DNA of 64,000 nucleotides from the NCBI GenBank assembly GCA_029747015.1, contig JAKOGI010000024.1:1168001-1232000 (forward strand), in the 5' to 3' direction. The DNA is from Carnegiea gigantea. Taxonomy: Eukaryota > Streptophyta > Magnoliopsida > Caryophyllales > Cactaceae. Under the pieces are notes generated by a model that searched no databases, had not been told where the DNA came from, and saw only the letters and a program-made list of their open reading frames with translations. Position 1 is the stretch's first letter, and each line of letters starts with the position of its first letter. Position numbers and translations under genes: made by a program. Shown here one piece after another: positions 1 to 11,050 of the stretch.

Positions 1-1030
1 GTATACCATTTAATTACTCAATTTTTGCTACACATACTTTTACTTACTCAATTATGTGAGTAAAGATTATTTACTAACTACATATACTTACAATGACATT
101 TATGAAACAGAGTTGAGGCCTAGTTACCGTTCCCTGTTATACATAAATGTTATCAAATCAAAACATATTTATAAAGTCAGATGACGTTTATGAAATAGCT
201 GACTTGTATCAAGTCAGATGACATTTTTAAAGACTCAAGCTACGTCCATTGCCTGTATCTTTAGAAAGCGGAACATGTTTATCAAGTTACAACTCTTAAT
301 GATTTTATCAATGAATCAGTTTATACAGTGATTTGCCATTTACCTTGTGACCTTGTCAGTTATCATCTATAGGGTGTCAGCCCATCATTTGCCCGCACGG
401 CTTCAGGCCAACTATTGATCGGATTAGCAGGTGTACACCTATGTATAGATCATATAATTACAAGAGGTTCACATCCAGATAGTAATGAGAAATTCAGCTT
501 CATATTACTTTCATTTTCATTGTTATTGCGAACTAAATAAATTGCAAAAGCGGGTACCCCTCAACAGTGTTTCTATGCTTATTTTACAATACAGGAAAGC
601 ATATACAGAGTTTTTGCTCACATTTTCGAATTGTTTTCATGTTTTCCATTTTATGTGATGAAGTATCATATGTTTCTCCTTTTAGCACGCCCTCTTGGAA
701 GTCATCAATGCTCATAGTGGATTCAGCACAGCATAAATATTGGGATCGACCTCAGGGTCAAGTTGGGTTTATATTCAATACGTTTGTGTAGTGTATAGTG
801 CAAGTTAGCATATGGTATGATTAAGTCGATAGTATTGAAGTTGAACTATTATGGGCTTTGGTCTTGAAGTGTTTCAGTTTAATAGATTTCGTGATTGTGA
901 ACATGAGTTGTAAGATTAAATGGTTTTAGTGAGCCTTGTCCTTATCAAGATGGCGGTAGTGCCTTCTATTATTAAGTTTTTCACTGCAGTTTTCCATAAA
1001 TCAAGCCATTAACATTTTGGGGGCGTTACA
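1..1030 (+). repeat. LTR-like tail, Ty3/gypsy type (tentative)
   Basis: There is no supported coding sequence here. The stretch has the feel of an LTR 3' portion: AT-rich, no long ORF, ending in TTTTGGGGGCGTTACA at 1015-1030, a terminal form common in plant Ty3/gypsy LTRs. No primer-binding site follows; instead the reverse-strand Athila-type ORF remnant resumes at once. It could be a solo or truncated LTR whose left end lies outside the window. An ORF at 567-791 has no recognisable domain and I do not support it. Confidence 0.25.
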
Positions 1031-2140
1031 TGAATGGACCTAAGGGTGTCTTGGAGGTCAGAATAATCAGGTGGGGGCAATTGAGGTGAAGAACTAGGTC
1101 CTGCTTGACTAGAGTGGGAGGCGGGTTGGTGGAGTACGGGTCGAATAACCTCCTCATCACTAGGTACCCAGCAAAGGTTACCTCGGTGAAGAGGGGTGGT
1201 GCGCTCAATATTGGAAAGCTGCAAAAGCTGATTGCCCGGGTAAATCCAACACAAACGGCCAGCCTCGACTTTGCAAAAGTTCATAATCTCAAAAGCAGCT
1301 TGATCAAGCTGCTCAGACCTAGAAACTGTATCCCTATATTGGGCTCAACTCCCAAAAATCTAATAATAGTAGTTATTAAGCCACTAATGACTATCCTACC
1401 TTTAGTGCTAACAGCAGCACTATGCAATTACCTAGCTAAGAATGAACCTGGATCAAGTTGGACACCATCAAGCATACAGGATAGAAAGTACAGCTAAGAA
1501 AGTCTCAGGACATCTAAACTATCGTCCTGAGCAAACAAAGAACAAGCAAAGATACGCTGAGCGACTCTAATGCAGGGGTTCCTAATATATGTACATTTCG
1601 ATGAACTAGTATTGTACCTAACACTCCCTGAAAGTTCACCTCAAAATGCATTCGGGTTGGATTCATAAGGGACTTGGCAATTCGATATATCCATGCTAGT
1701 TGGAAAACCGAAAATACTATTGAAGGTATCTAAGTTCAATTCATAGAATTAACCCTGCAAATAAAACGATATATATTCAGCTTGGCATTAAGGTCCTCTA
1801 GTGACCTCGACATGGAGTGCACTTAAAAATTCTAAGGTCAGGTCCCTATATGTATGCTATTTGAGTTTTAAAAAGTGGCTCATACCACCTCTAGCAAACA
1901 ACCAATGAATATCATCCAACATTTTCAATCGGGCTAACAAATCCTCATCATAGTATCTAGTTGCTACTACTACATGTTCATTCAAACAATTATATCTAGC
2001 AACATGATCAGGATGAGTCGAACCAAGAGGGTGAAGAATATTACCTCTAGCATGTGCACTGGTTGATGTTCTAGAAGTCCTTTCGGGTCAGGGTGATGCT
2101 TGACTTTATGGACCAACCTCCTTGGTGCTCCTGTGTCTTT
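1031..2140 (-). pseudogene. ATHILA-type ORF remnant (env-like/ORF1 position)
   Basis: The minus strand gives a patchwork of one decayed protein. Between about 2060 and 1870 it reads through NEHVVVATRYYDEDLLARLK and then IHWLFARG. Further on come stretches of the type EYISFYLQG and FGFPTSMDIS, separated by stops, and the final piece (1284-1031) has a proline/serine-rich tail. This resembles the ATHILA ORF family of plant Ty3/gypsy elements, whose function is unknown; its place downstream of pol is why it is often called env-like. It follows the RNase H remnant on the same strand, so it probably belongs to the same element. At least four stops and several frame changes make it non-functional. 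Assignment is from pattern memory, without a profile search. Confidence 0.45.
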
Positions 2141-2828
2141 TATTTGGTGCAATGGTTACAAAACCTAACCAAAAACAAAACTAAAACCAAAAATAGGAAG
2201 AAAAACCTAGAAAATTGAAGAAAATAAGTGAAAATCGGAAGAAACAGAGAGAGAAAAGGATGGGTATGGTGGATGAATAAGGGTGAGATGAATTTTGAAG
2301 AAGAAGAAGAAAAGAGAGGAAATTTTGTGGATGAAATGGGAAGATTAAGAGAAAGGAAGGAATTTAGTGCGAAAATGAAGAAAAATGGAGAAGATTTGAG
2401 GGAGAGTGAAGGTATTGGTTATTGAGGTTTTAAAGAGAGAAAAGGGAGGAAGAGAGAGAAAGTGTCGAGTAAAGAAAGGGAAAACGGCACCGCGGTCAAG
2501 AACCTAGACCGCGGCTCGTAGCAGCCCACCATGGACCGTGGGGCTCACCTACGGACGGTCCGTGGTGTCTGCTGCTGCTCGGTTTTTTAATTTTTTAAAG
2601 GGTTGAACCCTACAGTCGTATTTATGGTTTTCTTGACTGTGGTGCCAACATTTTATTCACATATATATTTTTTCTCTTGTTTTTTCTCTTTTTATTTCTT
2701 TTTTTCTATGCCAACTAAAATTAACCAAAAAAAAAAATAAAAACTATGAAAAGGAAAAAGAAAGAAAGTTTGTGTTGCCTTCCAAAAAGCGCTCTTTTAA
2801 GGTAAAGAACTTGACCCTTGTTCTATGC
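2141..2828. other. Non-coding spacer, purine tract plus CG-rich palindromic block
   Basis: No gene seen. On the plus strand 2215-2465 is a long purine-rich tract (GAAGAA/GAGAGA). The block at 2485-2585 is unusually GC-rich and repeats short palindromes: ACCGCGGTC, GACCGCGGC, CCATGGACCGTGG and GGACGGTCCGTGG. A pyrimidine/A-rich tract follows (2665-2760). An apparent 65-residue ORF at 2228-2425 only reflects the purine bias. Confidence 0.5.
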
Positions 2829-3310
2829 TTAGTCCAGATCAACCTTATCGCGAACCACAAAGTCGAACTTCTTCAATTGAAGGTACCATCTTAACAATTC
2901 TGGCTGCAAGTCCTTCGTCTTCATAACTTGGTGCCACAATGCACCATCTGCATATAAAACAAATCGCTCTCTAGGCCTATCAGACGAGCTATCATCTACT
3001 TGCTTAACCCCTAAATCAAAATTGGCATCGAAACCTTCTAAAGGGGGCATAGAATGAACAATCGTGCAAACCTGCAATACTCACTTATCGAAGAATCATT
3101 AGAAACAGGGGCCTCAACCTTGGGCTTGTTAGGTGGTATAGGAGCAAAAAACTCCACCCTAACATACCCTTGGCCAAGGTCCTCATATGAAATCCATTCA
3201 TAATCAGGAGGGTCTTCATCATTCAAGACATCCTCCATATCATACTCAGGGGAAAAGGGGTAATACATCCAATATAGAAGAATGAGGAGAAACCGCATCC
3301 TCTTTCCCAT
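2829..3310 (-). pseudogene. Ty3/gypsy pol fragment ending in RNase H tail
   Basis: Two overlapping minus-strand frames carry this piece. The upstream part (3310-3060) continues the protease ORF after a frameshift and is acidic (EYDMEDVLNDEDPPDYEW). The downstream part (3077-2829) contains LLRWYLQLKKFDFVVRDK. That matches the end of Ty3/gypsy RNase H, where an arginine-tryptophan-rich segment leads into a FD-[LF]-x-[IV]-R-D-K motif. The reverse transcriptase that should lie between protease and RNase H is missing, so a deletion has joined distant parts of pol. No active site residues remain, so it is a fossil. Confidence 0.5.
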
Positions 3311-3986
3311 GACTAAACACAGTGAGCCTCGCCTCTACCTCAAAAGAAATACGACCCTCTCTCACATCAATATGGTAACCAGCTATCGCCAAAATGGATT
3401 TACCTAGGATAATTTGGGCATCATCACTTTCAGGCATATCGACTACAATAAAGTCTTCCCCCACCAAAATGTCTCCTATATTGACTAGCACATCCTCCAA
3501 CATGCCTATAGGTTGTGTTACAGAACCATCAGCCAACTGTAGTGAAAAGGGGGCGACTAGTAACGGTCCTCGGTGCAGCTTATGAAACAAAGAGTAGGGC
3601 ATTATGCTGACACTTGCACCTAAATCACATGGCCCTCTCTCAATTTCTATCTTACCTACAACGCATGGGATAGAAAAACTACCTGAGTCAGGAAGCTTAT
3701 GGGGAAAAATGGCGGGGATCTGAACAGAGTCATTCTTTATAAATGTGGCAGTCTTGCCACAATAGTTGCTCTCCATACTACCAACCATAGTTATCTCTCT
3801 ACCCTCTTCCTTTGATACTTCCTCAAGGTCAGTTAAGTCCTTTTCGTCTTCTTTCATGGTGACACAGTTATAATACTCACGAGGATTGGGTTCAGGCTTA
3901 TTAGGAAGTCTATCTAGGGGTAAAGATGAAAGAGCAGCTTTTTGGGTAATTTGGGCCTCTAACATCCTATTATTAATTGTAAGCAC
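3246..3986 (-). pseudogene. Ty3/gypsy retropepsin-like aspartic protease region
   Basis: This 246-codon open frame encodes the protease of an Athila-like element, which processes the Gag-Pol polyprotein. The active-site triplet appears as D-L-G-A-S at residues 121-125, inside CDLGASVSIMPYSLFHKL; plant Ty3 proteases commonly have D-[LTI]-G-[AS]-[ST] here. A following hydrophobic strand (ADGSVTQPIG, then DFIVVDMPE) fits the flap and second half of the domain, and IILGKSILA matches the usual conserved G-[RK]-[PS]-[FI]-L-A position. The N-terminal 100 residues are the gag-protease linker. The first methionine is only the first ATG in the frame; the original product was part of a polyprotein. The frame runs into a stop at 3246 where a frameshift leads on to the next fragment. 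Confidence 0.75.
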
Positions 3987-4161
3987 ATTAATCTTTAAGG
4001 CTAATTGCTTAATGTGCCCATCTTATTTATGTTGTTCCTAAGCATTTTTTCCATCATTAGCTCTAAATTTGGCTTTTGGGGCATCTGAGAAGGGAATAGG
4101 GGTCTCCGAAAACCAAGGGTACTCTAGTATTCATAGGGGGCATATTCATAATGTTCGGATT

Positions 4162-5121
4162 CTACTTATAAAAGAGATTCGGGTAATTCTTCCAACCTAG
4201 ATTATAGATATTAGAGTAAGGGTTATTGGACGGTCTCAGGTTGAAAATTTGAACATAATTAACTTCATCAGGGTCCTGGAAAAAATGACTCCCAACTTGA
4301 TAGTTCAAAGATGTATGCTCAATTGAAACACAAATCTCACAGGGGGAAGGGGCACGAGAGTCTACAGCATTAACATTTAGTTGGTCAAGTCTTTTAGTCA
4401 TGGCATCTACTTTAGCAGAAAGTAAAGTAAAAGCATGAACTTCAAGCTTACCCCCAACCCGCCTGGGTTGGGCTCATTCAGTGGACCATTGAAAGTTATT
4501 AAGCGCCATCTCCTTAATAAGGTTCTAGGCTTCATCCTCAATCTTGCTCAATAAAGTTCATCCTGCCGCCACACTAATAGTGGACCTCACAGCTTAGGTC
4601 ACACCATTACAAAAGGTCTGGATAATCATCTAGCACTAAAGAATATGATGGGGGCACAAACACAGTAAATCTTTAAAATGCTCACAGGCTTCATAGAGCG
4701 TCTCATCCTCTTTTTGTAGAAAGTTGGTGATTTGATTTCTCAGGCTCGTTGTCTTGCTTGGAGGGAAGAATTTAGCGAGGAAAGCTCTTGTCAACTCATC
4801 CCAAGTAGTTATGCAACTAAACGGCAAAGAGTGCAACCAAGCACTCGCTTTATACCTTAATGAGAAAGGGAATAATCGCAGGCGAATCGCATCACTGGAG
4901 ACTCCGTTTAACTTTAGCGTATTGCACACCTCTAAAACGATCAAGAGGTGCAGATTCGGGTCTTCCAAAGGAGTTCCGCCGAACTGATATTGTTGCACCA
5001 TGGAAATAAGTGTTGGCTTGAGTTTGAAGTTGTTGGCATCTACAGTAGGCCGAGATATGCTTGAGGTGATCCCTTGAACTTCAAGAGTAACAAAAATCAC
5101 GAAGGATCTTTCTTTCTTCAC
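4162..5121 (-). pseudogene. Ty3/gypsy Gag (retrotransposon gag domain), broken
   Basis: The N-terminal open part (5121-4636) is a clear plant retrotransposon Gag domain: FGGTPLEDPNLHLLIVLEVC, then IRLRLFPFSLRYKASAWL, TTWDELTRAFLAKFFPP and a final LYEACEHFKDLL. These are the hallmark segments of the capsid-like domain that assembles the virus-like particle. A break follows, and the C-terminal part (4401-4162) shows a partial zinc knuckle beginning C-E-I-C and a tail with NPYSNIYNLGWKN, as in Athila-type Gag. The true start lay further upstream (in-frame-like charged sequence at about 5260-5120, in another frame), so the ATG at 5121 is not the original start. Frame breaks near 5100 and between 4636 and 4401 inactivate it. 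Confidence 0.75.
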
Positions 5122-5444
5122 CCGCTACGTTTGAATTCCTTCTTGCCTCACGCCTTTGTTCTTCAATCCTTTGCTTTTTCCTCCTTAAGCGAAAAGTCCT
5201 CTCATTCTCTGGATCAGGCTCGTACAAAACTAGACTTCACATTAACTAGGAAAAATTCCAGCAAGCACTTTCAGCAACACTACTAGCGCAATTAAATAGG
5301 AAAAAGAAAAATAACAAGAAAACAAAACAAAATAAAATAAAATAATAAAACTGCTTAGTCACGTTCGCAAGAAAATACTCAAGTGGTGGTTAGTCTCAGA
5401 TGATTCAAGTGGTGGTTGTGTCTCAAGAGTCTATGATGGGTGTT
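5122..5444 (-). other. Gag leader with decayed Gag N-terminus
   Basis: On the minus strand this connects the LTR end at 5445 to gag. From about 5260 to 5122 a charged, frameshifted N-terminal Gag segment is readable (RLRRKKQRIEEQRREARRN type). Above it lie a T-rich tract (5345-5285) and a short duplicated phrase (CACCACTTGA at two sites). No primer-binding site is recognised next to the LTR. Confidence 0.45.
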
Positions 5445-6714
5445 TGATACGGCCACAAGCGAACGGTGGCATTGTAGCAAATCAAGATCGATCCTCTAGA
5501 GATTAGGTTGATCTACTTAGGCTATGTTCCCTCAAGATATGCTAAGCGAATCAAAGTTTGAGAATGAAATTTAACTAATCTACTATCTAATCTAATGGAT
5601 AAACAATCATTGAATTATACAAATCTAGCAATTCCTCATTTCATGTATCAATCAAGCACTTCTTCCTCAACTGGTTATTGTAAAACTGATAATCTAAGTA
5701 TCACAACCTCTTTCAAGGTGAAGTGAAATACCTAAATCAAATCAATTATCAATTTTCAAGGATTTTTCTATTAGTTTAGGTTCAGTAGGCACACGATTAT
5801 CAAATCAATGGTTTCTCAATTCGTAATTCCCTTTCAAGAGATCATGCAACCAAGTTAAATCCTACGATTCCAGTATTTGAGATTTCACCTTTCAGTTCTT
5901 CATCGAAATACCTACAACATGCAAGAAAGTGATCAAGTTTCTCATAAGACAATAAACTTCTAGAATTCAATGAAACAATCCAACAATTCTGAAAGCACCA
6001 AATGATATCAACACAAGATCAAGAAACTAAAAATGTTTACATAAATCCAAAATCAAACAATAAAGATAATCAAATCTACAAAACATAAATCTAAATCTAA
6101 AGAAGAGAAAAGAAAAGAAGTGAAAAGAGATGCTTAGCCAAAGAACACACTTGAACTGTCATGCTAACCTAGGATGGAATCCTTATAAGTCTTCACTTCA
6201 ACTCTATCTCACTCTCTCTCTAATATAAACTAATCTTAATCTACTTGAAGAGAGAAAAGGAGTATAAGATAAGATGATGGTGTGTGTGTGTGAAGATGAG
6301 AGCCCCCCTTTTTATAGTAAAATTCCTGGAAGCCGAAAGCCACGCGTAATAATGGAATTAAAACTGCCAGGAAGTCGAAAAGTTGCAAGAAAACAAAAAG
6401 CCTCGCGGAAAGTGAAGACACCACGGACCATGGCCAACACCACGTCCAGACCGTGGTCAGCTCTAGCTTGATATTCTTCTGTTCTTTCTTCCTTCCACGG
6501 GCATAGCAACTAAAGCGTGTCCGTAAGGTGTCCAAATACACTAATTTAGGATTAAATATGGGGTAAAATGGTCCAAAAACCTGCAAAATACATAAAAGAA
6601 CCATACCAGAGCATAAAGTGGGAAAAAGAGTATAAATTATCACATAAAGCACCAAATTTTCCCTACATATGCAGCAAAAATGAGCTTAAATGATATACAG
6701 TTTAATACTTATCA
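5445..6714 (-). repeat. 3' LTR (1270 bp)
   Basis: On the minus strand it starts TGATAAGTATT right after the polypurine tract and ends GTGGCCGTATCA, giving a short inverted terminal pair TGATA/TATCA. It contains a CG-rich palindromic segment at 6418-6460 (CCACGG, CCATGG, ACCGTGG) that is also found in the partner LTR. ORFs inside it are not supported as genes. Confidence 0.7.
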
Positions 6715-6731
6715 AACTCCCCCATGCTTAA
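6715..6731 (-). other. Polypurine tract
   Basis: The minus strand reads TTAAGCATGGGGGAGTT immediately before the LTR start TGATAAG. This is the plus-strand DNA primer site typical of Athila/Tat-like elements and fixes which LTR is the 3' one. Confidence 0.7.
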
Positions 6732-8777
6732 ACAATTGCTTGTCCTCAAGCAAACACTATAGAAAACCTACAAGCGGAGATGCATCTGTGATTCAGAACA
6801 TGTCAACCCTTATAAAGTAGGCAAGCCATAGCATATCATAAGCAAGAATATCAACCAACCTCAACCCCAAATAGTGAGAAAAACATTTCAAAATTAGGAG
6901 GAGAAGGTTTTCGAAGAAGTAAAAGACCACAAGTTCGATATCAAACTTGATCACCCCTAAGGAACCATAAAGCTCATCATGCAAGCACAAGGAATCGAAT
7001 AGAGTCAAATGGAATGGTAAAACCTCACTTTGGGGAATGTGGAACACTCCTACTCATGTGTTTAAAATATAACATAGGTTCACTCAAGACTCATTCCAAA
7101 GATGCAATCTGCCATATGCTTGCAAAGACACTTAAATTCTCCACCACTATAATGCAATATACACATGACAATCAAGAGGACTTTATTTGGATTGTAATGT
7201 GGGCTAGAAGGGTTAAGGGAAAGGAGTTGACAAATGAATTTAGGTAATATGGAGCTACTTAGCCAAGTGATTAGGGAGCAACCAAAAAACCATGAATGTC
7301 ACTAATACTCCAAACCTTAAACAATACAATGAACATGTCTCAATGAATCATATAGGAAATGAGTTGATAAAGAAAGAAAGGAATATAAGCTACTTACATA
7401 TCCAATGCCAGTCACTTATTCATTCTTTTTTTGTTTGCCTTTTTCTTTTGCTTTTCCCTTTTTTGTTTTTTTCTAACATGATTTTTTTCTTCTTGTTTTT
7501 TTTCCTTCTACTTTTTTCTCTCTTTTTTTTTTTTGCTTTTTTTGGGAAATGAAACAAAAATTGCAATTATTGATAGGCATAGGATCATTAACTATTAACT
7601 CACAATCAAATATATGAACACACAACCCAAACAAGAGGGAGCCAAAACAAATGCTTTAATATCATCAATCCCTTAACAAACCAACATTACAAAGCCACCT
7701 TAAACTCAACTATCACCAAAACCACCCATTACATACATGAAGTGATGCTCCATAGACTTGGCGTAAAGGTAAGAATATGTGTTTGACCAAGGGCTGATAT
7801 GAAGGGATTACAACAAAAACGGATATAAACTCAAAGGGGTTAGCAAAGGGAATAAACATGTAACGCAAAGGTAGGCTATTTAGCTATGTGGCTAAAATGA
7901 CCAAAGAAAGAAATGCTTCTATCATCTCATCAACTATACACATGCGAATGTGGTTTTGAACGAGAATCTAGGCAAGGCTTAGAGATGCAACATGGAAGAG
8001 TCACACACATGAAAGAAATATGAGACTAAATATAATGAATTAGTCCAAATAAGTCTCAAAATCTCATGGGATATCTACCAAAGTCTCAATTAGCTCATAA
8101 AATGAGTTCATGTACCAACATTAGTGCGAACGACTCGAAGGGATAACAAAGTTTTCAAATAAGACAAGGGTCAAAATGAGAAATATTAACAAAACCTTCA
8201 CAAATTTTAGCACCAAAAGGGATTACACATCAAAAGTTACTCAAGTGCATAAGAGCTATTTTGCCTAAACAAAAGCATCATTGGAGGTTATTTCACGCCA
8301 TCCCTACATGCAATCCTATATGCAAACCTAAAATGCAACTAAATGCAAACAAAAAGAAAACCTAAAACTATATGCTCCAAAATGTATGCAAACTAATAAC
8401 CAAAATAGAAAACATATAAACTACCCTTTCCTCATGCTTGGATAAAGCATTATTATTCAAAGTAAAGAAACTTAGGGAAGGGAAATGAGAAACAAAAGAG
8501 AACAATCTCACCAGGTTAGGTGCTAAATGCACCTAAGTTATGCGGCCTCGTAATATCAGCCACTCCATCACAACTTCAAGACTCAACTCATTAAACCAGA
8601 TGCTATTAACGCATGTAGAAGCTTGTCAAACTCATAAACATAGAGTTTCCAAGCATGGTAATAAGAGAGCATGAAAATAATCACAGCAAAGAAACTTAGT
8701 GCTCTCTTCAACAAAGCAAAAGCTATAGAAAAGCCAAAAGAGAAAGTAAAGAAAGTGTTCCATATGATTTTTCCAGG
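6732..8777 (-). other. Non-coding interior of the non-autonomous element
   Basis: No gene is supported. The stretch is A-rich on the plus strand, with a pyrimidine run at 7420-7545 (long T runs, CTT) that creates false hydrophobic ORFs. Long non-coding interiors are usual in LARD-like elements. Nothing else recognised. Confidence 0.5.
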
Positions 8778-9455
8778 CTAGTCCACTAGCAGTATGCAAT
8801 ACGGGTCAAGGGAGGTATCATACCCACAAAAGTATCCTATGGAAAGAAAATTATCAACATTTCCACCAAGCAAATTAAGCATTTGATCCTCATAGCCCAA
8901 ATCACTATTAGCATCACAAATCATAGGATTATCAATAGGAGCATCTGAAGAATACTCGGGAGAAATAGAGGGTTGCGAATAAACAGGTGAAACATGGGAA
9001 TGATCAAGGGGGTTAGGGAGAACAATATTATTAAAATCAAGGCTTGGAAAGTCCTTATGCACAAACACATGACGTGACCCCTCCAAAGGATTCTCAACTA
9101 GATCATACACCTCCTTTAAAGTATCTTCTGACTTAAAGCATGCATCAACAACATCAAATCTAGCATCAAACCAAAAAGGCTCACCCGCCTCAAGCCCCTT
9201 GTGCTAAGCTAAAGGAAAGGATGAATCATGTATGGATAGGACTGCTTTAGTATTGTCCCAGGGTGATGCAAAGTTAGGTTGATCATAGCATACATAATAA
9301 GGACACGAATTAATTTCATGGTCAGAAGAGCTACACAAATCACACCAAAAAGGGGCACAATAAGGATTACAATAGAATGCGCAAGGATTAGGAAATGAAT
9401 ATCTAGAAACACGACTAGCCTTTTCAAACTCAAATGAATCCCAAAAGCTATCCAC
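8778..9455 (-). pseudogene. Zinc-knuckle ORF of the non-autonomous LTR element
   Basis: One reading frame of 226 codons runs from an ATG at 9455 to a stop at 8778, interrupted by a single in-frame TAG at 9204-9206. The N-terminal part carries a perfect retroviral-type CCHC knuckle, C-x2-C-x4-H-x4-C (CDLCSSSDHEINSC, about residues 38-51), preceded by a cysteine/tyrosine-rich stretch (FYCNPYCAPFW). The C-terminal part is acidic and proline/serine-rich with no known domain. CCHC knuckles bind RNA and are normally part of Gag, so this probably helps package the element RNA in particles built by a partner element. Similar short zinc-knuckle ORFs occur in other plant LARD/TR-GAG elements. The stop may mean it is dead, or that the first 83 residues suffice. 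Confidence 0.6.
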
Positions 9456-9778
9456 TTAACCAAATAGCATGCATTATCAACATTTTTACCATGAAAATCC
9501 CAATACTCTAAAAGAATACAGGTTTCACTATTGACACCCTCATCAACAATGGCTAAAATTTTTCCATTTACTCACACAATAACCACATTGAGTAAGAAAG
9601 ACATTTAAAAGTTTAAAATACCTCCAAAATAATTCATACTCGAATTGGGGAAAATAAAAAATTGCCAATTTTTTATTTTTTTGCCTTTTGTTAATGTCAA
9701 ATTTTTTTCGGTTTTTTTCAAAGAAAAACAAAATGTTAAGCCAAATCTGTCAGGAAAAATCTAATATTCGATGCTACT

Positions 9779-9796
9779 CCACAACAACGGCGCCAA
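9779..9796 (-). other. Primer-binding site, tRNA-Asp type
   Basis: The minus strand reads TTGGCGCCGTTGTTGTGG about five bases after the 5' LTR end. TGGCGCCGTTG is the tRNA-Asp-complementary start typical of Athila/Tat-type plant elements. Confidence 0.7.
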
Positions 9797-9801
9797 AAAC
9801 T

Positions 9802-11050
9802 TGACCAACACTGCCGCAAGCACACGGGTGTTCATAGTATAGATAAAACATATAGTTCTTCAGGGACTAAAGTAATCTATTGGGCCTAGTCTCGTCAAAA
9901 TACGCTAAGCAAAACTCTATTTAAATGGATTCAATTAATTACTGCAAGTAAACTTGTCTAAATCAATAAGAGAAAAACGTCTAGGAATTTCCACAGTTAT
10001 GAAACAGAATTAGATCAAAATGAATAAATATATGCTATTCTCTAATTGGTTAATTCCGAGAAATTGCAATCTTGTCAAGAAACTTGATCTACTCTTTCAA
10101 AATCAATCAAATTTGCCTAAACTAAGGAAATGTCATTCTTTCAAACTAATTTGACTAAATCTAAGTTCAATATATTCGATTACTTACTAGCCCTCCTGAC
10201 ATATAAATCTCTCTTTTGAGACGAAGTTATGCTAAGTCTATTCAAGCAGTCCAACAACCAAATGTCGTCTTTCGAATGTTCACTCGATTGTTTCAAGTAT
10301 TCAAGTAAATTTTGGCCAAAAATCAACTCACAACATATCGAACACTTGATAGAATGAAATCAAATCAATCATGAAAATAAGCACAATTCCTTAAATCAAA
10401 ACATAATCCAATAACAATTCCAAAAACTACTAAATTCTTATACTTAGAAAACTACTTAAACATGATAAAAGATAAACTAACCAAAAAGAATTGCGGAATC
10501 TTAAGCGAAAGGGACTTGACTGAGATGGCCTTTACCAAGGGCTTCAGAACCGCCTCAGGATCAAACTCTCACACACTCAAAACTCATACAAAACTAAACA
10601 AAGAACAAAATTTGAGAGAAAACAAACTAAACTAAACTAGGCTAATTCTACTTGCTTGCTTTGGATTGCCTTGCAGTGCTCTTCCTTCATTACAGAATGC
10701 CTTTATTTATAGAAAACTTTAATTGATCTCAGCCACACATCCGAGGAAAAATGAAGAGGCAACAGTTACAGGCATACCATGGTCTGACCGTGGTCTACGT
10801 TGGATTGGAATTTTTGCTCTTTCTTTGCTGTATGGTTGTGGCATAACATGGATGACTGTAGGGGAGGTTAAAACACAGCCATTAAAGGGCAAATGCTAAA
10901 CAAGAAGACTAAAAATCCTGCAAAACACATAAAATAAATACATCCAAGCATAAATCAAGAATAGGAGAGTAAATAACATCATTAAGTACAAAATTTTCCT
11001 AAAAAGAGGGAAAATAGCCCTAAAAAGATGTACATATAAAGCACTTATCA
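9802..11050 (-). repeat. 5' LTR (1249 bp)
   Basis: On the minus strand it begins TGATAAGTGCTTTATATG and ends GGCAGTGTTGGTCA. Length, termini and the internal CCATGG/ACCGTGG block (10775-10800) match the LTR at 5445-6714, but the two have diverged strongly, with many substitutions and indels. Confidence 0.65.

Larger units (their letters stand above)
1031..5444 (-). mobile_element. Athila-like Ty3/gypsy retrotransposon remnant
   Basis: Read on the minus strand, the order is gag leader (5444-5122), gag (5121-4162), aspartic protease (3986-3246), an RNase H tail (about 3080-2829) and an ATHILA-type ORF (about 2140-1031). This is the order expected of an Athila-lineage element with an extra 3' ORF. 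Reverse transcriptase and integrase are not visible, so the polymerase region has suffered large internal deletion. Every reading frame is broken. The upstream edge abuts an LTR at 5445 without a recognisable primer-binding site. The downstream LTR is not recognisable in the window. Confidence 0.7.
5445..11050 (-). mobile_element. Non-autonomous LTR retrotransposon (TR-GAG/LARD-like)
   Basis: Two related LTRs flank a 3.1-kb interior on the minus strand: 5' LTR 11050-9802, primer site just inside it (about 9796-9779), one zinc-knuckle ORF (9455-8778), non-coding DNA, polypurine tract (6731-6715) and 3' LTR 6714-5445. Both LTRs begin TGATAAGT and end in CA. There is no protease, RT or integrase, so it would need enzymes from an autonomous Athila/Tat-like partner. 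The LTRs are clearly diverged and the flanking five bases do not match (GTGTT versus TTTGT), so the element is old or the two LTRs come from different copies joined by recombination. Confidence 0.65.

Noticed and set aside
1105..1497. 130-residue plus-strand ORF
   Set aside because: Antisense of the decayed ATHILA-type ORF, which has recognisable family segments on the minus strand.
2228..2425. Charged 65-residue ORF
   Set aside because: Product of a purine-rich tract; no domain, no gene context.
7292..7552. 86-residue ORF with a very hydrophobic tail
   Set aside because: The tail is a translated run of T-rich sequence in non-coding retroelement DNA.
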